Assembly (NCBI RefSeq): GCF_015355625.1
Contig: NZ_JACLAF010000002.1
Coordinates: 1 to 64,000 of the forward strand
Reading direction: 5' to 3'
From: Tamlana sp. I1
GTDB lineage: Bacteria; Bacteroidota; Bacteroidia; Flavobacteriales; Flavobacteriaceae
DNA: 64,000 nt
The position numbers and the translations under genes were made by a program. The notes beneath the pieces are model-generated. The model saw nothing but the letters and a program-made list of their open reading frames with translations, was not told the DNA's origin and did not search any database. How positions within the stretch are numbered: position 1 is the first letter of the stretch; each line of letters begins with the position of its first letter. Positions 38,255 to 48,012 of this stretch are shown here, in pieces.

Positions 38255-38271
38255 CTAAAAACTAAAAGACG

Positions 38272-39402
38272 ATGAAAAATATAAAAATTATAGCATTATT
38301 TATTACAAGCATGTTAGCCTTAAGTGCTTGTACAGACGACGATGGTTTAACTTATATAGCACAACCAAAAGGCGATGTAGAATTTACAAACTCTTTTTTA
38401 CCCGAGTATCTACTTTCTTCTACAATAGCCGACAATGTAGGCGAACGTTTTACATGGGAAAGTGTCGATTTTGAAACACCAACCAACATCTCGTACCAAA
38501 TACAACGTTCTATTATAGGTGATTTTACAGATGCTGAAGTTGTAGGAACCACTAGCGAAAACAATTATGCAGTAACTATTGGTGACATGATTAGCTACGC
38601 TGAAGAAGCTGGCCTAGACAACGATCCAGATACCGAAGCGCCTAACACAGGTGTGGTAACATTTAGAATTCGTGCATTTGCCGGAACTGATTCTGATACA
38701 GAAGTCATCTCTGACGGCGTACCTTTAACTCTAGTGATATTGGAAAGTGCTGACACCCCTACAATACCTACTTTTAGAAACCTATTCTTAGTAGGCGACG
38801 GAACAGCCCCTGGATGGAATCCAAATAATAACAACCCAGCTATTATTAGAGATCCTGCCGATGAAAACATCTATTCTTACACGGCTTACTTTAATGGTGG
38901 TGCTGATGTGGAAGGCTTTAAATTAGTTGAAGTATTAGGTGAATGGCAACCTCAATGGGGTGGATCTGCCGGAACTTTAGGAATGAATGACGGTACAGGA
39001 ACAGATCCTTCAGCCTTTAAAATTCCTGTAAGCGGTTACTACAAGTTTAACATGAACATTACAGACATGACCTATACTTTAGTTGAATATGATGCTTCTG
39101 CAGCTCCTATTTACCCAACTATCGGTCTAATTGGTGACGCCACAGAAGGTGCATGGGATAATGACACAGACTTAACACAATCACCTTTCGACCCACATGT
39201 GTGGTTTATTAATGATGTGGTTTTAACCGATGGCGAAATAAAATTTAGAGCTGATGATGCTTGGGATGTAAGTTGGGGAAGTGATACCGCTTTAAGTGGT
39301 TTAGCAACATTAGGAGGTCCAAATATTCCTGCTATGGCTGGAACATACGACATCTGGTTTAACGACTTAGATGGTGGCTATATTTTAATTCCTGTAGAAT
39401 AA
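38272..39402 (+). CDS. susE: SusE-type starch-binding lipoprotein
   Basis: 376 residues. Lipobox ALSAC (about Cys20). The N-terminal SusE domain (DGLTYIAQPKGDVEF onward to about 160) is followed by two starch-binding beta-sandwich modules, each starting with a block like FLVGDGTAPGWNPN (about 182) and IGLIGDATEGAWDN (about 283), with Trp residues placed to stack on glucan. It should hold starch at the cell surface next to SusCD. Third gene of the operon, 17 bp after susD; a composite hairpin follows. Confidence 0.9.
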   Translation: MKNIKIIALFITSMLALSACTDDDGLTYIAQPKGDVEFTNSFLPEYLLSSTIADNVGERFTWESVDFETPTNISYQIQRSIIGDFTDAEVVGTTSENNYAVTIGDMISYAEEAGLDNDPDTEAPNTGVVTFRIRAFAGTDSDTEVISDGVPLTLVILESADTPTIPTFRNLFLVGDGTAPGWNPNNNNPAIIRDPADENIYSYTAYFNGGADVEGFKLVEVLGEWQPQWGGSAGTLGMNDGTGTDPSAFKIPVSGYYKFNMNITDMTYTLVEYDASAAPIYPTIGLIGDATEGAWDNDTDLTQSPFDPHVWFINDVVLTDGEIKFRADDAWDVSWGSDTALSGLATLGGPNIPAMAGTYDIWFNDLDGGYILIPVE

Positions 39403-39422
39403 TTTATCACCCATAAATTAAC

Positions 39423-39562
39423 GAAAGAGGCTGTCTGAGAAGTATACTTGATGTCATATTGAGCCTGTCGAAATATATTTAACTGATTGCTAACCCCGAT
39501 TAGTTTCGACAAGCTCAACATATAAAAATCAAATTTAACGAACTTTTCATACGACCTCTTTC
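39423..39562. repeat. Composite inverted-repeat element after susE
   Basis: Outer arms GAAAGAGG (39423-39430) / CCTCTTTC (39555-39562) with partial pairing beyond, and inner arms GAGCCTGTCGAAA (39461-39473) / TTTCGACAAGCTC (39504-39516), 12 of 13 paired. The inner arms are the same family as the 168-bp array at 58719-60968; the outer arms match the element at 42466. It lies between susE and the secreted amylase and could attenuate or end the susCDE transcript. Confidence 0.8.
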
Positions 39563-39588
39563 TTGTTTATAACCTAATAATTTAAATT

Positions 39589-42444
39589 ATGAAAAAAACA
39601 TTACTTGCTTTTTTATTTTTAATAGCGACAAGCTTGGGTTACGCACAAATAACCACAAGTCCAAGCATATTTAATACGATCGATCCGGTAACTATCACCG
39701 TAGACCTAACAAGTACTGCCACAAATTGCAACGCCTTAAATAACCCTGCAAAAGTTTATATGCACTCTGGAATAGGAGACGACTCAAACGCTTGGGGATA
39801 TAGTGCCGTTGGTAATTGGGGACAAGATGATGGCGTTGGCTTAATGACCAATAACAACAATGGTACATGGAGTATCACAATAACTCCAAAAACATATTAT
39901 AGCTTAACCGATGCTCAAGCTGCTACCGCTACTAAAATGGCTATGGTTTTTAGAAGTGCCGATGGAAGCCAAGAAATGAAAGCCACTGGTTGTATTGATT
40001 TTAAAATTGATGTTGGAGACTTTCAAGTTACACTTAATTCGCCAAACGAAAACAGTACTTCTATCTTAGCTTCTGGTAACAATTTAAATATTTCTGCTTC
40101 AAACACAAGCGGAAATGCCGATTATTCACTTACTGCAAATGGAAGTGTTATAGACTCTAAAACAGGAGTTAGCTCGTATACTTTTACACATAGCAATATT
40201 AGTACTAATCAAGATTATGCATTAACCGTTACTAAAGGGCAATCGGTTATCACAAAAACATTTTCTGTTTTAATCAATCCTGGAACAATATCTCAAACCA
40301 TGCCCAGCGGATTAGAAAACGGTATTAACTATAACTCAGGAGATGCTACAAAAGCCACTCTGGTTCTAGATGCTCCTTTAAAAGATTTTGTTTATGTAGC
40401 TGGAAGTTTCAATAACTGGACACCTACTTCGGCTTACGCCATGAAAAAAGACCCGACTTCAGGGAAATTTTGGTTAGAATTAACGGGCTTAACCGCGCAA
40501 AAGATAGAAACTTATCAATATTGGGTTGTCGATGAAACACCTATAGCAAATTCACCTGTTATGGTAAAAACAGCCGATCCGTTTTCAACTTTAGTCTTAT
40601 CTCCTTTTGATGACCTTGGAATTCCTTCAGGAACTTATCCGAATTTACCAACTTATCCGGCCGGACAAGAACGTGAAGTTACAGTGCTTCAAACTGGAAA
40701 AAGTGCCTACAACTGGACGGTTACAAATTTCAATAAACCTAAAAAAGAAGACTTAATTATTTACGAGGTTTTAATTCGTGATTTTGATGCCGATAGAAAT
40801 ATTCAAGATTTAATAGATCGTATGGATTATTTCAAAAACCTAAATATTAACGCCATTCAATTGATGCCGATTATGGAATATGAAGGTAATGAAAGCTGGG
40901 GTTACAATACTTCCTTCCACATGGCTTTAGATAAGTTTTATGGCACAGAAGATAAGGTTAAAGAATTTATCGATTTATGTCACCAAAACGGTATTGCCGT
41001 TATTTTAGATATTGCATTAAATCATGCCTACGGAAGAAACCCGATGGTACGCATGTGGATGAATGATCCTGATGGTGATGGTTGGGGTGAACCAAGTACT
41101 GAAAGTCCTTATTTCAATACTGAAGCCAAACACAGTTACAGCGTTGGTATGGATTTTAACCACCAACAAGCAAAAACACAATACTATGTAGAGCGTGTTG
41201 TTAACCACTGGATTAACGAATTTAAAATTGATGGTTTCCGTTGGGATTTAACCAAAGGCTTTACTCAAAATTGTAGCGATCCAGACGAAGTTTGCACCAA
41301 CGGCTACCAACAAGATCGTGTTGACATTTTAAAGCAATACGCCGATTACTCTTGGAGTTTAGATAACACACACTACGTTATTTTTGAACATTTAGGTGGA
41401 GATACTGAAGAACAACAATGGGCAAACTACCGTATTGGAGAAGGTAAAGGTATTATGATGTGGGGAAAAATGACCAGTCCTTACAACCAATTGACTATGG
41501 GCTATGCTTCAAACTCAAACTTTGATCGTATGGGAAACAAATCTCGAGGATTTACAGGCAAACGTTTAGTCGGTTATGCCGAAAGTCATGATGAGGAACG
41601 CTTAATGTATAAAAACTTACAATTTGGCGATTCGAACGGTTCTTATAATATCAAAACATTAAGCACTGCTCTTAAAAGAATGGAAGCTTTAGGCGCAGTA
41701 ACTCTTACGATTCCAGGACCAAAAATGATTTGGCATTTTGGAGAATTAGGCATGCAAAACTCTATTTTTACTTGTTCTAACGGAACGATTAATGGAGAAA
41801 CTTGTAAATTAGACACTAAGCCACAGCCACAATGGATTGCTAAATGGATTGAAAACCCAGACAGAAAATCTATTTACGATACTTGGGCCCGTTTGAACGA
41901 CTTAAAAATTAACGAAGATGTTTTTGAAGGCGACTACAGCATTACTTCTGGAACTTTAACACCAAGAATTCGTGTTTGGAATACCAGCCTACCATCAACC
42001 CAATTAAATGATGTGGTTATTATTTCAAATTTTGATACAGCTGATAAAACAGTAGATCCTAATTTTGCGACTAGTGGTACTTGGTACGATTTAATGGATG
42101 AAACTGGAGGCACAACCATCACAGCAACTAGTGCTATTACATTAGCACCTGGAACCTTCAAAATTTACGGAAATAATCCAGCAAACAGTTTAAGTGTTGA
42201 AGGCGACGTTTTAGCGCAACCCTTTACCATATACCCTAATCCTACCCAAAATAGCTTTAAAATCAATAGAACGGTTTCACAAGTAAGCGTTTATGGGGTT
42301 ACAGGACAATTAATGAAGCAATTTCAAGGGAAGTTTAATAAAGGACAAGCTTTCGATATTTCAAATTTACCATCAAGTATTTACTTAGTGAAAATAACAA
42401 ACGACTCGGGAATCACCCAAACCGTAAAACTTATTAAGCACTAA
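39589..42444 (+). CDS. T9SS-secreted GH13 alpha-amylase
   Basis: 951 residues. Signal peptide (1-20, ending YAQ); N-terminal beta domain (about 21-145), a second Ig-like domain (to 230), a CBM48/E-set domain with FVYVAGSFNNWTPTSAY (267-283), then the GH13 barrel: DIALNH (474-479), GFRWDLTKGF (549-558, nucleophile D553), acid E600 (VIFEHLGGD) and ESHD (665-668). The last 80 residues form a type A T9SS sorting domain (IYPNPTQNSFKI, SIYLVKI). It should leave the cell by the Por system and attack starch outside, the job SusG does in Bacteroides. Downstream of susCDE in the same direction. Confidence 0.95.
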   Translation: MKKTLLAFLFLIATSLGYAQITTSPSIFNTIDPVTITVDLTSTATNCNALNNPAKVYMHSGIGDDSNAWGYSAVGNWGQDDGVGLMTNNNNGTWSITITPKTYYSLTDAQAATATKMAMVFRSADGSQEMKATGCIDFKIDVGDFQVTLNSPNENSTSILASGNNLNISASNTSGNADYSLTANGSVIDSKTGVSSYTFTHSNISTNQDYALTVTKGQSVITKTFSVLINPGTISQTMPSGLENGINYNSGDATKATLVLDAPLKDFVYVAGSFNNWTPTSAYAMKKDPTSGKFWLELTGLTAQKIETYQYWVVDETPIANSPVMVKTADPFSTLVLSPFDDLGIPSGTYPNLPTYPAGQEREVTVLQTGKSAYNWTVTNFNKPKKEDLIIYEVLIRDFDADRNIQDLIDRMDYFKNLNINAIQLMPIMEYEGNESWGYNTSFHMALDKFYGTEDKVKEFIDLCHQNGIAVILDIALNHAYGRNPMVRMWMNDPDGDGWGEPSTESPYFNTEAKHSYSVGMDFNHQQAKTQYYVERVVNHWINEFKIDGFRWDLTKGFTQNCSDPDEVCTNGYQQDRVDILKQYADYSWSLDNTHYVIFEHLGGDTEEQQWANYRIGEGKGIMMWGKMTSPYNQLTMGYASNSNFDRMGNKSRGFTGKRLVGYAESHDEERLMYKNLQFGDSNGSYNIKTLSTALKRMEALGAVTLTIPGPKMIWHFGELGMQNSIFTCSNGTINGETCKLDTKPQPQWIAKWIENPDRKSIYDTWARLNDLKINEDVFEGDYSITSGTLTPRIRVWNTSLPSTQLNDVVIISNFDTADKTVDPNFATSGTWYDLMDETGGTTITATSAITLAPGTFKIYGNNPANSLSVEGDVLAQPFTIYPNPTQNSFKINRTVSQVSVYGVTGQLMKQFQGKFNKGQAFDISNLPSSIYLVKITNDSGITQTVKLIKH

Positions 42445-42465
42445 AGAAATAGCTTTAATATTTTT

Positions 42466-42588
42466 AAAGAGGCTTTCTAAAAGGAGGTAAAATTGTCATT
42501 CTGAATTTATTTCAGAATCTCATAAGGATGAGAACCTGAATCAAGTTCAGGTTGACGAAAACTTCACTTTTAGAGAGCCTCTTTTTTT
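42466..42588 (+). terminator. Composite hairpin / terminator after the secreted amylase
   Basis: Outer arms AAAGAGGCTTTCTAAAAG (42466-42483) / CTTTTAGAGAGCCTCTTT (42567-42584), 17 of 18 paired and ending in a T-run, enclose two complete hairpins: TTCTGAA / TTCAGAA (around 42499-42516) and AACCTGAA / TTCAGGTT (around 42533-42553). The result is a three-way RNA junction. The outer arms are related to those at 39423. Confidence 0.8.
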
Positions 42589-42626
42589 GATTAAACTTCA
42601 TTTTAACAAAAACCATTTTATTCTAT

Positions 42627-42634
42627 TACCTTTG
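42627..42634 (+). promoter_or_regulatory. -7 box of the DUF2914 gene
   Basis: TACCTTTG matches TAnnTTTG; predicted start near 42641, so the ATG at 42654 is reached after about 13 nt. It supports ATG 42654 over the in-frame TTG at 42648. Confidence 0.5.
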
Positions 42635-42653
42635 TGATTGCCTAAAATTGGAT

Positions 42654-43769
42654 ATGAAACGCGCCTTAGTTAAGTATAGAAATAGTGGATTCTCAAAGTT
42701 TATTAGAAAACACAAAAAATACGCCCCAATTTTATTCTTTATTGGTGGTTTTATTTTTGACACGCTTACTCTGGGTCGTATAGACAGAACCTACGATTTG
42801 GTTGTTTTGTGTTTTCATATGTCGGCGCTAAGCCTCACCTTATATTTATTTAATTTATCGGATGATGGCAAATGGAAAGACACCTTTCTAGAACGTTTTG
42901 AAGAATACTTTCCGCTAGCCATTCAGTTTTTCTTTGGAGGACTTTCAAGTGCTTATGTAATTTACTTTTCAAGAAGCGTATCCTTATCCAAAACCGCTTC
43001 ATTTTTTGTTATTTTGGTCGTTTTATTATTAGCCAACGAGTTTCTTAAAAAGCGAATTGCTAATAAATACCTTCAGTTTAGCATTTATTACTTTATCAAT
43101 TTCACTTTTTTCACGTTTATGATTCCTGTCTTCCTTAGAGATATGGGACATATTATTTTTCTAATTTCCGGAGCAGTAAGTTTGGTTTGCACCATCGGTT
43201 TAATCCGAATTATTTATCGCAAGAGTCCTAGTACACGCGCCGAAGTTCATTTAGGAAAATTGCTAAGTATCATCATTTCAATTTACATTTTAATTAATGT
43301 GTTTTATCATTTTAAACTAATTCCGCCAGTACCCTTAGCTTTACAAACGGGTATTGTAGCACACGATATTAAGGTGAAAAACAATGAATATTTAGTGACT
43401 TACGAACAGGAAAATCAATTTATATTCTGGAGAGATTACCGCTCTGAATTTAACTACACCCCAAATACGCCTATTTATGTTTTCTCATCGGTGTTTGCCC
43501 CTACAGCCCTTGAAAAATCGATTATTCACCGTTGGGAATATTATAACGAGACATCAGACCAATGGGTGTTTGCCGATGATATAAGCTTTAATATTAAAGG
43601 CGGCCGTAATGATGGCTACCGTGGCTACAGCTATAAAAACAACGTGAAAGCAGGACTTTGGCGTGTTGAAGTGATTACGCAAGAAGAATTGGTTTTAGGT
43701 GTTATTAATTTTAAAATTATTATCGACCCTTCGCAAAAACCTAAACAATTGGTGCAAAAAGCATTTTAG
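42654..43769 (+). CDS. DUF2914 membrane protein
   Basis: 371 residues from the ATG at 42654. Seven or so hydrophobic helices (about 25-245) precede a soluble C-terminal domain (about 250-365) with IHRWEYYNETSDQWVFADDI, the FNIKGGRNDGYRGYSYK block and LWRVEVITQEELVLGVINF, which is the DUF2914 pattern. Inner membrane; function not known. Lone gene following the composite terminator. Confidence 0.82.
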   Translation: MKRALVKYRNSGFSKFIRKHKKYAPILFFIGGFIFDTLTLGRIDRTYDLVVLCFHMSALSLTLYLFNLSDDGKWKDTFLERFEEYFPLAIQFFFGGLSSAYVIYFSRSVSLSKTASFFVILVVLLLANEFLKKRIANKYLQFSIYYFINFTFFTFMIPVFLRDMGHIIFLISGAVSLVCTIGLIRIIYRKSPSTRAEVHLGKLLSIIISIYILINVFYHFKLIPPVPLALQTGIVAHDIKVKNNEYLVTYEQENQFIFWRDYRSEFNYTPNTPIYVFSSVFAPTALEKSIIHRWEYYNETSDQWVFADDISFNIKGGRNDGYRGYSYKNNVKAGLWRVEVITQEELVLGVINFKIIIDPSQKPKQLVQKAF

Positions 43770-43982
43770 TTTTAAAATAAAGGAATATTTAAAATTTAAA
43801 TCGTTCATAAATTTCTAGAACAGGAACACAAGATTAGCCCATGTTCTACAAGGCTTAACAACGCAACTCCCTCTTTTTTACACAACACAAAAACCGTTAA
43901 CATTTCGTTAAAAACATCCTGCATTTTAAACCTTTTTAAAACGCGTCAGTCCTAAGGATATAAAAATTAAAACACAGTTAGG

Positions 43983-44450
43983 ATGAAAAAAATAATATTA
44001 ATTGCTATCGCATTTATTGGTTTACAAGGCATAGCGCAGGAGCACAAATCAGAAAGAAGAAATCACAACCAGAAACATCATCAAAAGATGGATTTGACTG
44101 CCGAGCAAATGGCGACGCTTCAAACTAAAAAAATGACTTTAGCTTTAGATTTAAGCAACGCTCAGCAAGTTGATATTTACAAATTCAACCTTGAAAATGC
44201 CACAAAGCGTAAAACGATAATGGCTGAACATAAAGCAAAAAAAGAAAGTGGTAAAGCTGAAAAACCGAGTCAGGAAGAGCGTTACAATAGAGCAGTTGCC
44301 AAATTAGATTATCAAATTGCATCCAAAGCAAAAATGAAAACTATTTTAAAGAAGGATCAATTTGAAAAATGGGAAAAAATGCAAAAGAAAAGAGAAAGAA
44401 AAAGTGATCACCACAGAAAAGACAGAAAAGGTGAACGAAGAAATAGTTAG
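43983..44450 (+). CDS. Small exported Spy/CpxP-like protein
   Basis: 155 residues. Signal peptide (1-18, ending GIAQ), then a charged, all-helical protein rich in Lys, Glu and His, with LTAEQMATLQTKKMTLALDL (about 38-57) and LKKDQFEKWEKMQKKRERK (about 119-137) resembling the LTxxQ-type repeats of periplasmic Spy/CpxP chaperone-like proteins. The very basic His-rich tail is common in flavobacterial members. Probably periplasmic; role inferred only. Confidence 0.7.
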   Translation: MKKIILIAIAFIGLQGIAQEHKSERRNHNQKHHQKMDLTAEQMATLQTKKMTLALDLSNAQQVDIYKFNLENATKRKTIMAEHKAKKESGKAEKPSQEERYNRAVAKLDYQIASKAKMKTILKKDQFEKWEKMQKKRERKSDHHRKDRKGERRNS

Positions 44451-44473
44451 TTAGGTTATTGATTTTAGTTGAT

Positions 44474-44512
44474 AAAAAGCGCTTCTCTAGGTTTTTAGAA
44501 AAGCGCTTTTTT
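44474..44512. terminator. Bidirectional terminator
   Basis: AAAAAGCGCTTCTCTA pairs with TAGAAAAGCGCTTTTT with one mismatch, between the convergent Spy-like and hemL genes. Confidence 0.85.
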
Positions 44513-44530
44513 ATTTCAATTTTATAAATT

Positions 44531-45817
44531 CTATAAAGTTTTTGAGACCGTATTCACGGCTGCAATGGTAAAATCTAAATCTTCATAACTTAGTGCGTCT
44601 GTAATAAACCAAGTTTCAAAAGCACTTGGCGCAATGTAAACCCCTTCATTTAAAAGGCCATGGAAAAATTTCTTAAACGTGTCGTTATTTCCTTTTGCGG
44701 CCGTATTAAAATCTACAACTTCGGCAGCATCAAAATGCACAGAAATCATCGATCCCACACGATTAATGGTATGTGTAATTTTATTTTCAGTTAAAACCTT
44801 AGCAATCCCTTCATGCAAATATTTGGTTTTTGCTTCCAATCTAGAAAACACTTCAGCATCTGCATTTAACTCTTGCAACATGGCTAAACCTGCAGCCATC
44901 GCCAAAGGATTTCCGCTTAAAGTTCCTGCTTGATATACAGGACCAATAGGCGCTAAATAATTCATAATTTCTTCTCGGGCAGCAAAAGCACCAACTGGTA
45001 AGCCGCCACCTATCACTTTTCCGAAGCAAACAATATCCCCAGAAATATGATAACGCTCTTGCGCGCCTCCTTTTGCTAAACGGAAGCCGGTCATTACCTC
45101 ATCAAAAATTAATAATATATTGTTGGCATCACATAAGTCGCGTAGTTTCTTTAAAAAGTCGTTCTTAGGTGGAACGCAGCCCATATTTCCCGCCACGGGC
45201 TCAATAATAATACAAGCCACCTCATCTTTATTAGCTTCAACTAAAGCTTTTACATTCTCAATATCGTTATAAGTAGCTAACAAAGTATCTTTAGCCGTAC
45301 CTTGTGTTACGCCAGGACTATTTGGGGTACCAAAAGTACTTGCTCCACTACCCGCTTGAATTAAAAACGAATCTGAATGCCCGTGATAACAACCAGCAAA
45401 CTTGATAATTTTATCTTTTCCAGAAAAACCACGTGCCAAACGTACCGCACTCATGCAAGCTTCGGTTCCTGAATTTACAAATCTGATTTTATCAATATTT
45501 GGCACCATAGAAACGGCTAGTTTAGCAATTTCGGTTTCAATTTCAGTAGGCATTCCAAAAGAGGTTCCTTTTTTAGCTTTTTCAACGACAGCATCAACCA
45601 CGGGTTTGTGGGCATGACCTAAAATCATAGGTCCCCAAGAGTTTATATAATCAACCAAGCGATTACCGTCTTCATCATACAAATATGCGCCTTTGGCTTC
45701 TTTAACAAAAATTGGTGTGCCACCTACACCGTTAAAGGCTCTAACTGGCGAATTTACACCCCCTGGAATTACTTTTTCTGCTTCGGCAAATAATGCACTG
45801 CTTCTTTTATAAATCAT
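44531..45817 (-). CDS. hemL: Glutamate-1-semialdehyde 2,1-aminomutase
   Basis: 428 residues, cytosolic PLP enzyme making 5-aminolevulinate for haem. [16 protein letters not shown] (114-129) holds the cofactor phosphate, [10 protein letters not shown] (237-246) carries the Asp under the pyridine ring, and K267 in [15 protein letters not shown] forms the Schiff base. Length is normal. Last gene of a minus-strand unit with the glucosaminidase (11 bp) and PLP enzyme genes; the combination has no obvious pathway logic. Confidence 0.98.
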   Translation of the reverse strand: MIYKRSSALFAEAEKVIPGGVNSPVRAFNGVGGTPIFVKEAKGAYLYDEDGNRLVDYINSWGPMILGHAHKPVVDAVVEKAKKGTSFGMPTEIETEIAKLAVSMVPNIDKIRFVNSGTEACMSAVRLARGFSGKDKIIKFAGCYHGHSDSFLIQAGSGASTFGTPNSPGVTQGTAKDTLLATYNDIENVKALVEANKDEVACIIIEPVAGNMGCVPPKNDFLKKLRDLCDANNILLIFDEVMTGFRLAKGGAQERYHISGDIVCFGKVIGGGLPVGAFAAREEIMNYLAPIGPVYQAGTLSGNPLAMAAGLAMLQELNADAEVFSRLEAKTKYLHEGIAKVLTENKITHTINRVGSMISVHFDAAEVVDFNTAAKGNNDTFKKFFHGLLNEGVYIAPSAFETWFITDALSYEDLDFTIAAVNTVSKTL

Positions 45818-45828
45818 ATTACTATCTA

Positions 45829-46644
45829 TTATTTTGATGATTTCACCACTAATACCTGCCCAATACTTAGCCCGGTACCGCGTAAACCATTTAATTTTTG
45901 AAGTTCTTCTACTGTGGTATTATAACGTTTTGAAATAGAATACAAAGTGTCCCCTTTTGAAACCGTGTACGAATTAACATTCTCGACCACTGGAAATTCA
46001 TATTTTTCATAGGCATCACCTAAAACTTCTTCATCATAATCATAAAGTTTATAGCGTTCTATCAAGCTAACTAATTTATTTGGGTATTTAGGATCGGTGG
46101 CATAACCAGCATCCTTTAAACCTTTAGCCCACCTTTTATAATCTTCTTTTTTTAGCTGAAAAAGTTTCGCATAGCGTTTGCGTTCACTTAAAAACAGGGA
46201 ATGGTCTCTAAACGAATATTTGGCGTCTTTATATTTTCTGAAACATTCTTGGTCTTCATCATCATCGTGATAAATTTTAGCACCAGTCCATTCGTGACAT
46301 TTAATTCCGAAGTGATTATTCGCTTCAACTGAAAGTCTGCCCTTCCCAGAACCCGATTCTAAAATCCCTTGAGCCAATGTGATACTTGCAGGAATTCCGT
46401 ATAAAACCATTTCTTCTTGAGCCGTTTCGCGGTGGGTATCAATATATTCTTCGGTACTGTTAGCGTAAACTTTTGGTGCCGGTTTAGCAACAACTTGTTC
46501 TTCTTTAGACGATTTGGGTGTCGTATTGGTTTTAGGAGTAACGCGTTCTGTACGCTGTTTTGGTTTCTTAGCAACTACAGCTTTTTTAGATTTACAACTA
46601 AATAAAACGCAGCCTAAGCATAAAATTATTAAGATTCTTCTCAT
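45829..46644 (-). CDS. Glucosaminidase lipoprotein with LysM domain
   Basis: 271 residues. Lipobox LFSC (about Cys17), a Lys/Pro-rich linker, then a FlgJ/LytD-like N-acetylglucosaminidase domain (about 70-205): [24 protein letters not shown] with the catalytic Glu in GILESGSG, and [11 protein letters not shown] single LysM follows at the C-terminus ([30 protein letters not shown], about 226-255, given here only as landmarks). It should trim peptidoglycan from the envelope side. Four bp after the PLP-enzyme gene. Confidence 0.92.
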   Translation of the reverse strand: MRRILIILCLGCVLFSCKSKKAVVAKKPKQRTERVTPKTNTTPKSSKEEQVVAKPAPKVYANSTEEYIDTHRETAQEEMVLYGIPASITLAQGILESGSGKGRLSVEANNHFGIKCHEWTGAKIYHDDDEDQECFRKYKDAKYSFRDHSLFLSERKRYAKLFQLKKEDYKRWAKGLKDAGYATDPKYPNKLVSLIERYKLYDYDEEVLGDAYEKYEFPVVENVNSYTVSKGDTLYSISKRYNTTVEELQKLNGLRGTGLSIGQVLVVKSSK

Positions 46645-46648
46645 TACA

Positions 46649-47557
46649 TCAAGTAATTTTTGGTAAATTTTTCTTTTTCAAAATGGCGTTCATACCTTCA
46701 ATACCTTGTAAGCCTCCTGTGTGAATGGCCAAAATTTTCGAACCTTTAGGAAAGTAACCTTTCTCTATTAAATCGAAAATTCCAAATAGCATTTTTCCTG
46801 TATAAACGGGATCTAACGGAATGTTAAAATCGGATTTAAACTGATTTATAAACGTCACCAATTCTTCATTTATTTTGGCATAACCGCCAAAATGATAATC
46901 GCTGATTAATTCCCAATTAGATTGTGTTGCAAATTTACTAATATCTAACTTTAAAAAGTCCCCTTTTAAGGCGGGAAAACCCAAAACTTTTTGATGGGGT
47001 TTTGAAGCATTTATAAGTCCTGAAATGGTCCCTCCAGTGCCTACCGCCGAACATACAAAATTGAAATCCTTATCACTTTCTGTTAAAATTTCTTCACAAC
47101 CCATTACCGCCAAAGAGTTGGTGCCGCCTTCTGGCACAAGATAAAAGGCACCTAATTCGTTTTTTAAAGCTTCAATGAATGCCTTGGAGGATTTGTTTCG
47201 ATACACTTCCCTTGAAACAAACTTGAATTCCATACCATGATTTTTGGCAAAACTTAAAGTAGGATTATCATCAATTTTGGTCCATAGTTCTTCACCGCGA
47301 ATTATGCCTATGGTTTTAAAACCGAATAAATGTCCTGCCGAAGCTACAGCAGCAATATGATTGGAATAAGCGCCACCAAAAGTAAGCAGGGTTTTAAACC
47401 CTTGTTTTTCGGCTTCAAGGAGGTTGTATTTTAACTTTCTGTATTTATTTCCAGACACAAAAGGATGAATGGCATCCTCGCGTTTTATATACAATTCAAC
47501 GCCTTTATTCTGAAGATTAACCTGCTGATTGATGCTATTTTCAAGCTTAAATATCAT
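46649..47557 (-). CDS. ACC deaminase / D-cysteine desulfhydrase-like PLP enzyme
   Basis: About 302 residues. Fold-type II PLP enzyme: the PLP lysine lies in FVSGNKYRKLKYN near residue 38, with GGAYSNHIAAVASAG and AVGTGGTISGLI binding the cofactor phosphate, and IHTGGLQGIEG near the end, as in the 1-aminocyclopropane-1-carboxylate deaminase/D-cysteine desulfhydrase group. Which amino acid it uses cannot be told here. I prefer the ATG at 47557; the alternative is a GTG two codons upstream. It overlaps the preceding small gene by 11 bp, and a TATATTTG box ends 5 nt before the ATG. Confidence 0.88.
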   Translation of the reverse strand: MIFKLENSINQQVNLQNKGVELYIKREDAIHPFVSGNKYRKLKYNLLEAEKQGFKTLLTFGGAYSNHIAAVASAGHLFGFKTIGIIRGEELWTKIDDNPTLSFAKNHGMEFKFVSREVYRNKSSKAFIEALKNELGAFYLVPEGGTNSLAVMGCEEILTESDKDFNFVCSAVGTGGTISGLINASKPHQKVLGFPALKGDFLKLDISKFATQSNWELISDYHFGGYAKINEELVTFINQFKSDFNIPLDPVYTGKMLFGIFDLIEKGYFPKGSKILAIHTGGLQGIEGMNAILKKKNLPKIT

Positions 47558-47885
47558 GCCCACAAATATACTTTAAAAAACTCCAAAATGAGCGATGTTT
47601 CAAATAATCTAAGTCATTTTCGTTAGTGTAAGCCTCTCTTTCAAAAGAAATATTCCGGTAGGCTTTTTGCCAGTTTCTATACCGTACAAAACGGATTAAA
47701 AACTCAAAAAAGTAACAGATATAAAATGGAATTACTAACATTTCTATTTGCTGTTTTAAATGAATTTTCTCGTGATTTATTAAAATGGTTTGCTTCTGAA
47801 GTGATTTCGATTTCAAAAAAATAAAAGGATATAAGGTTAACCCTGAATAACCTTTAGGCACCATATATTTAGAAATTAGAATCAT
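47547..47885 (-). CDS. Small conserved-looking protein with HExxH motif
   Basis: 112 residues, not matched to a named family. It contains NHEKIHLKQQIEM (about 38-50), an HExxH zinc-site pattern, directly followed by a hydrophobic helix (LVIPFYICYFFEFLI) and then FEREAYTNENDLDYL, where the Glu could be a third ligand. This resembles small membrane-linked minigluzincin-type or BlaR1-like peptidase fragments, but it is short. Overlaps the start of the PLP-enzyme gene, so it heads that operon. Confidence 0.6.
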   Translation of the reverse strand: MILISKYMVPKGYSGLTLYPFIFLKSKSLQKQTILINHEKIHLKQQIEMLVIPFYICYFFEFLIRFVRYRNWQKAYRNISFEREAYTNENDLDYLKHRSFWSFLKYICGHDI

Positions 47886-47998
47886 ATCGTTTACACTTCA
47901 AGAATTAAACCAAATAATTTATGAATTAGTATCCAGAAAATATTGAAAAAAGCAACGCTCTGCCCAACCTTTCAAATTAAAATTCTATTAAATTACAT

Positions 47999-48006
47999 TA
48001 TCTTTG
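47999..48006 (+). promoter_or_regulatory. -7 box of the DUF5522 gene
   Basis: TATCTTTG ends 6 nt before the ATG at 48013, so the transcript would begin at or next to the start codon. Confidence 0.55.
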
Positions 48007-48012
48007 TTAGTA

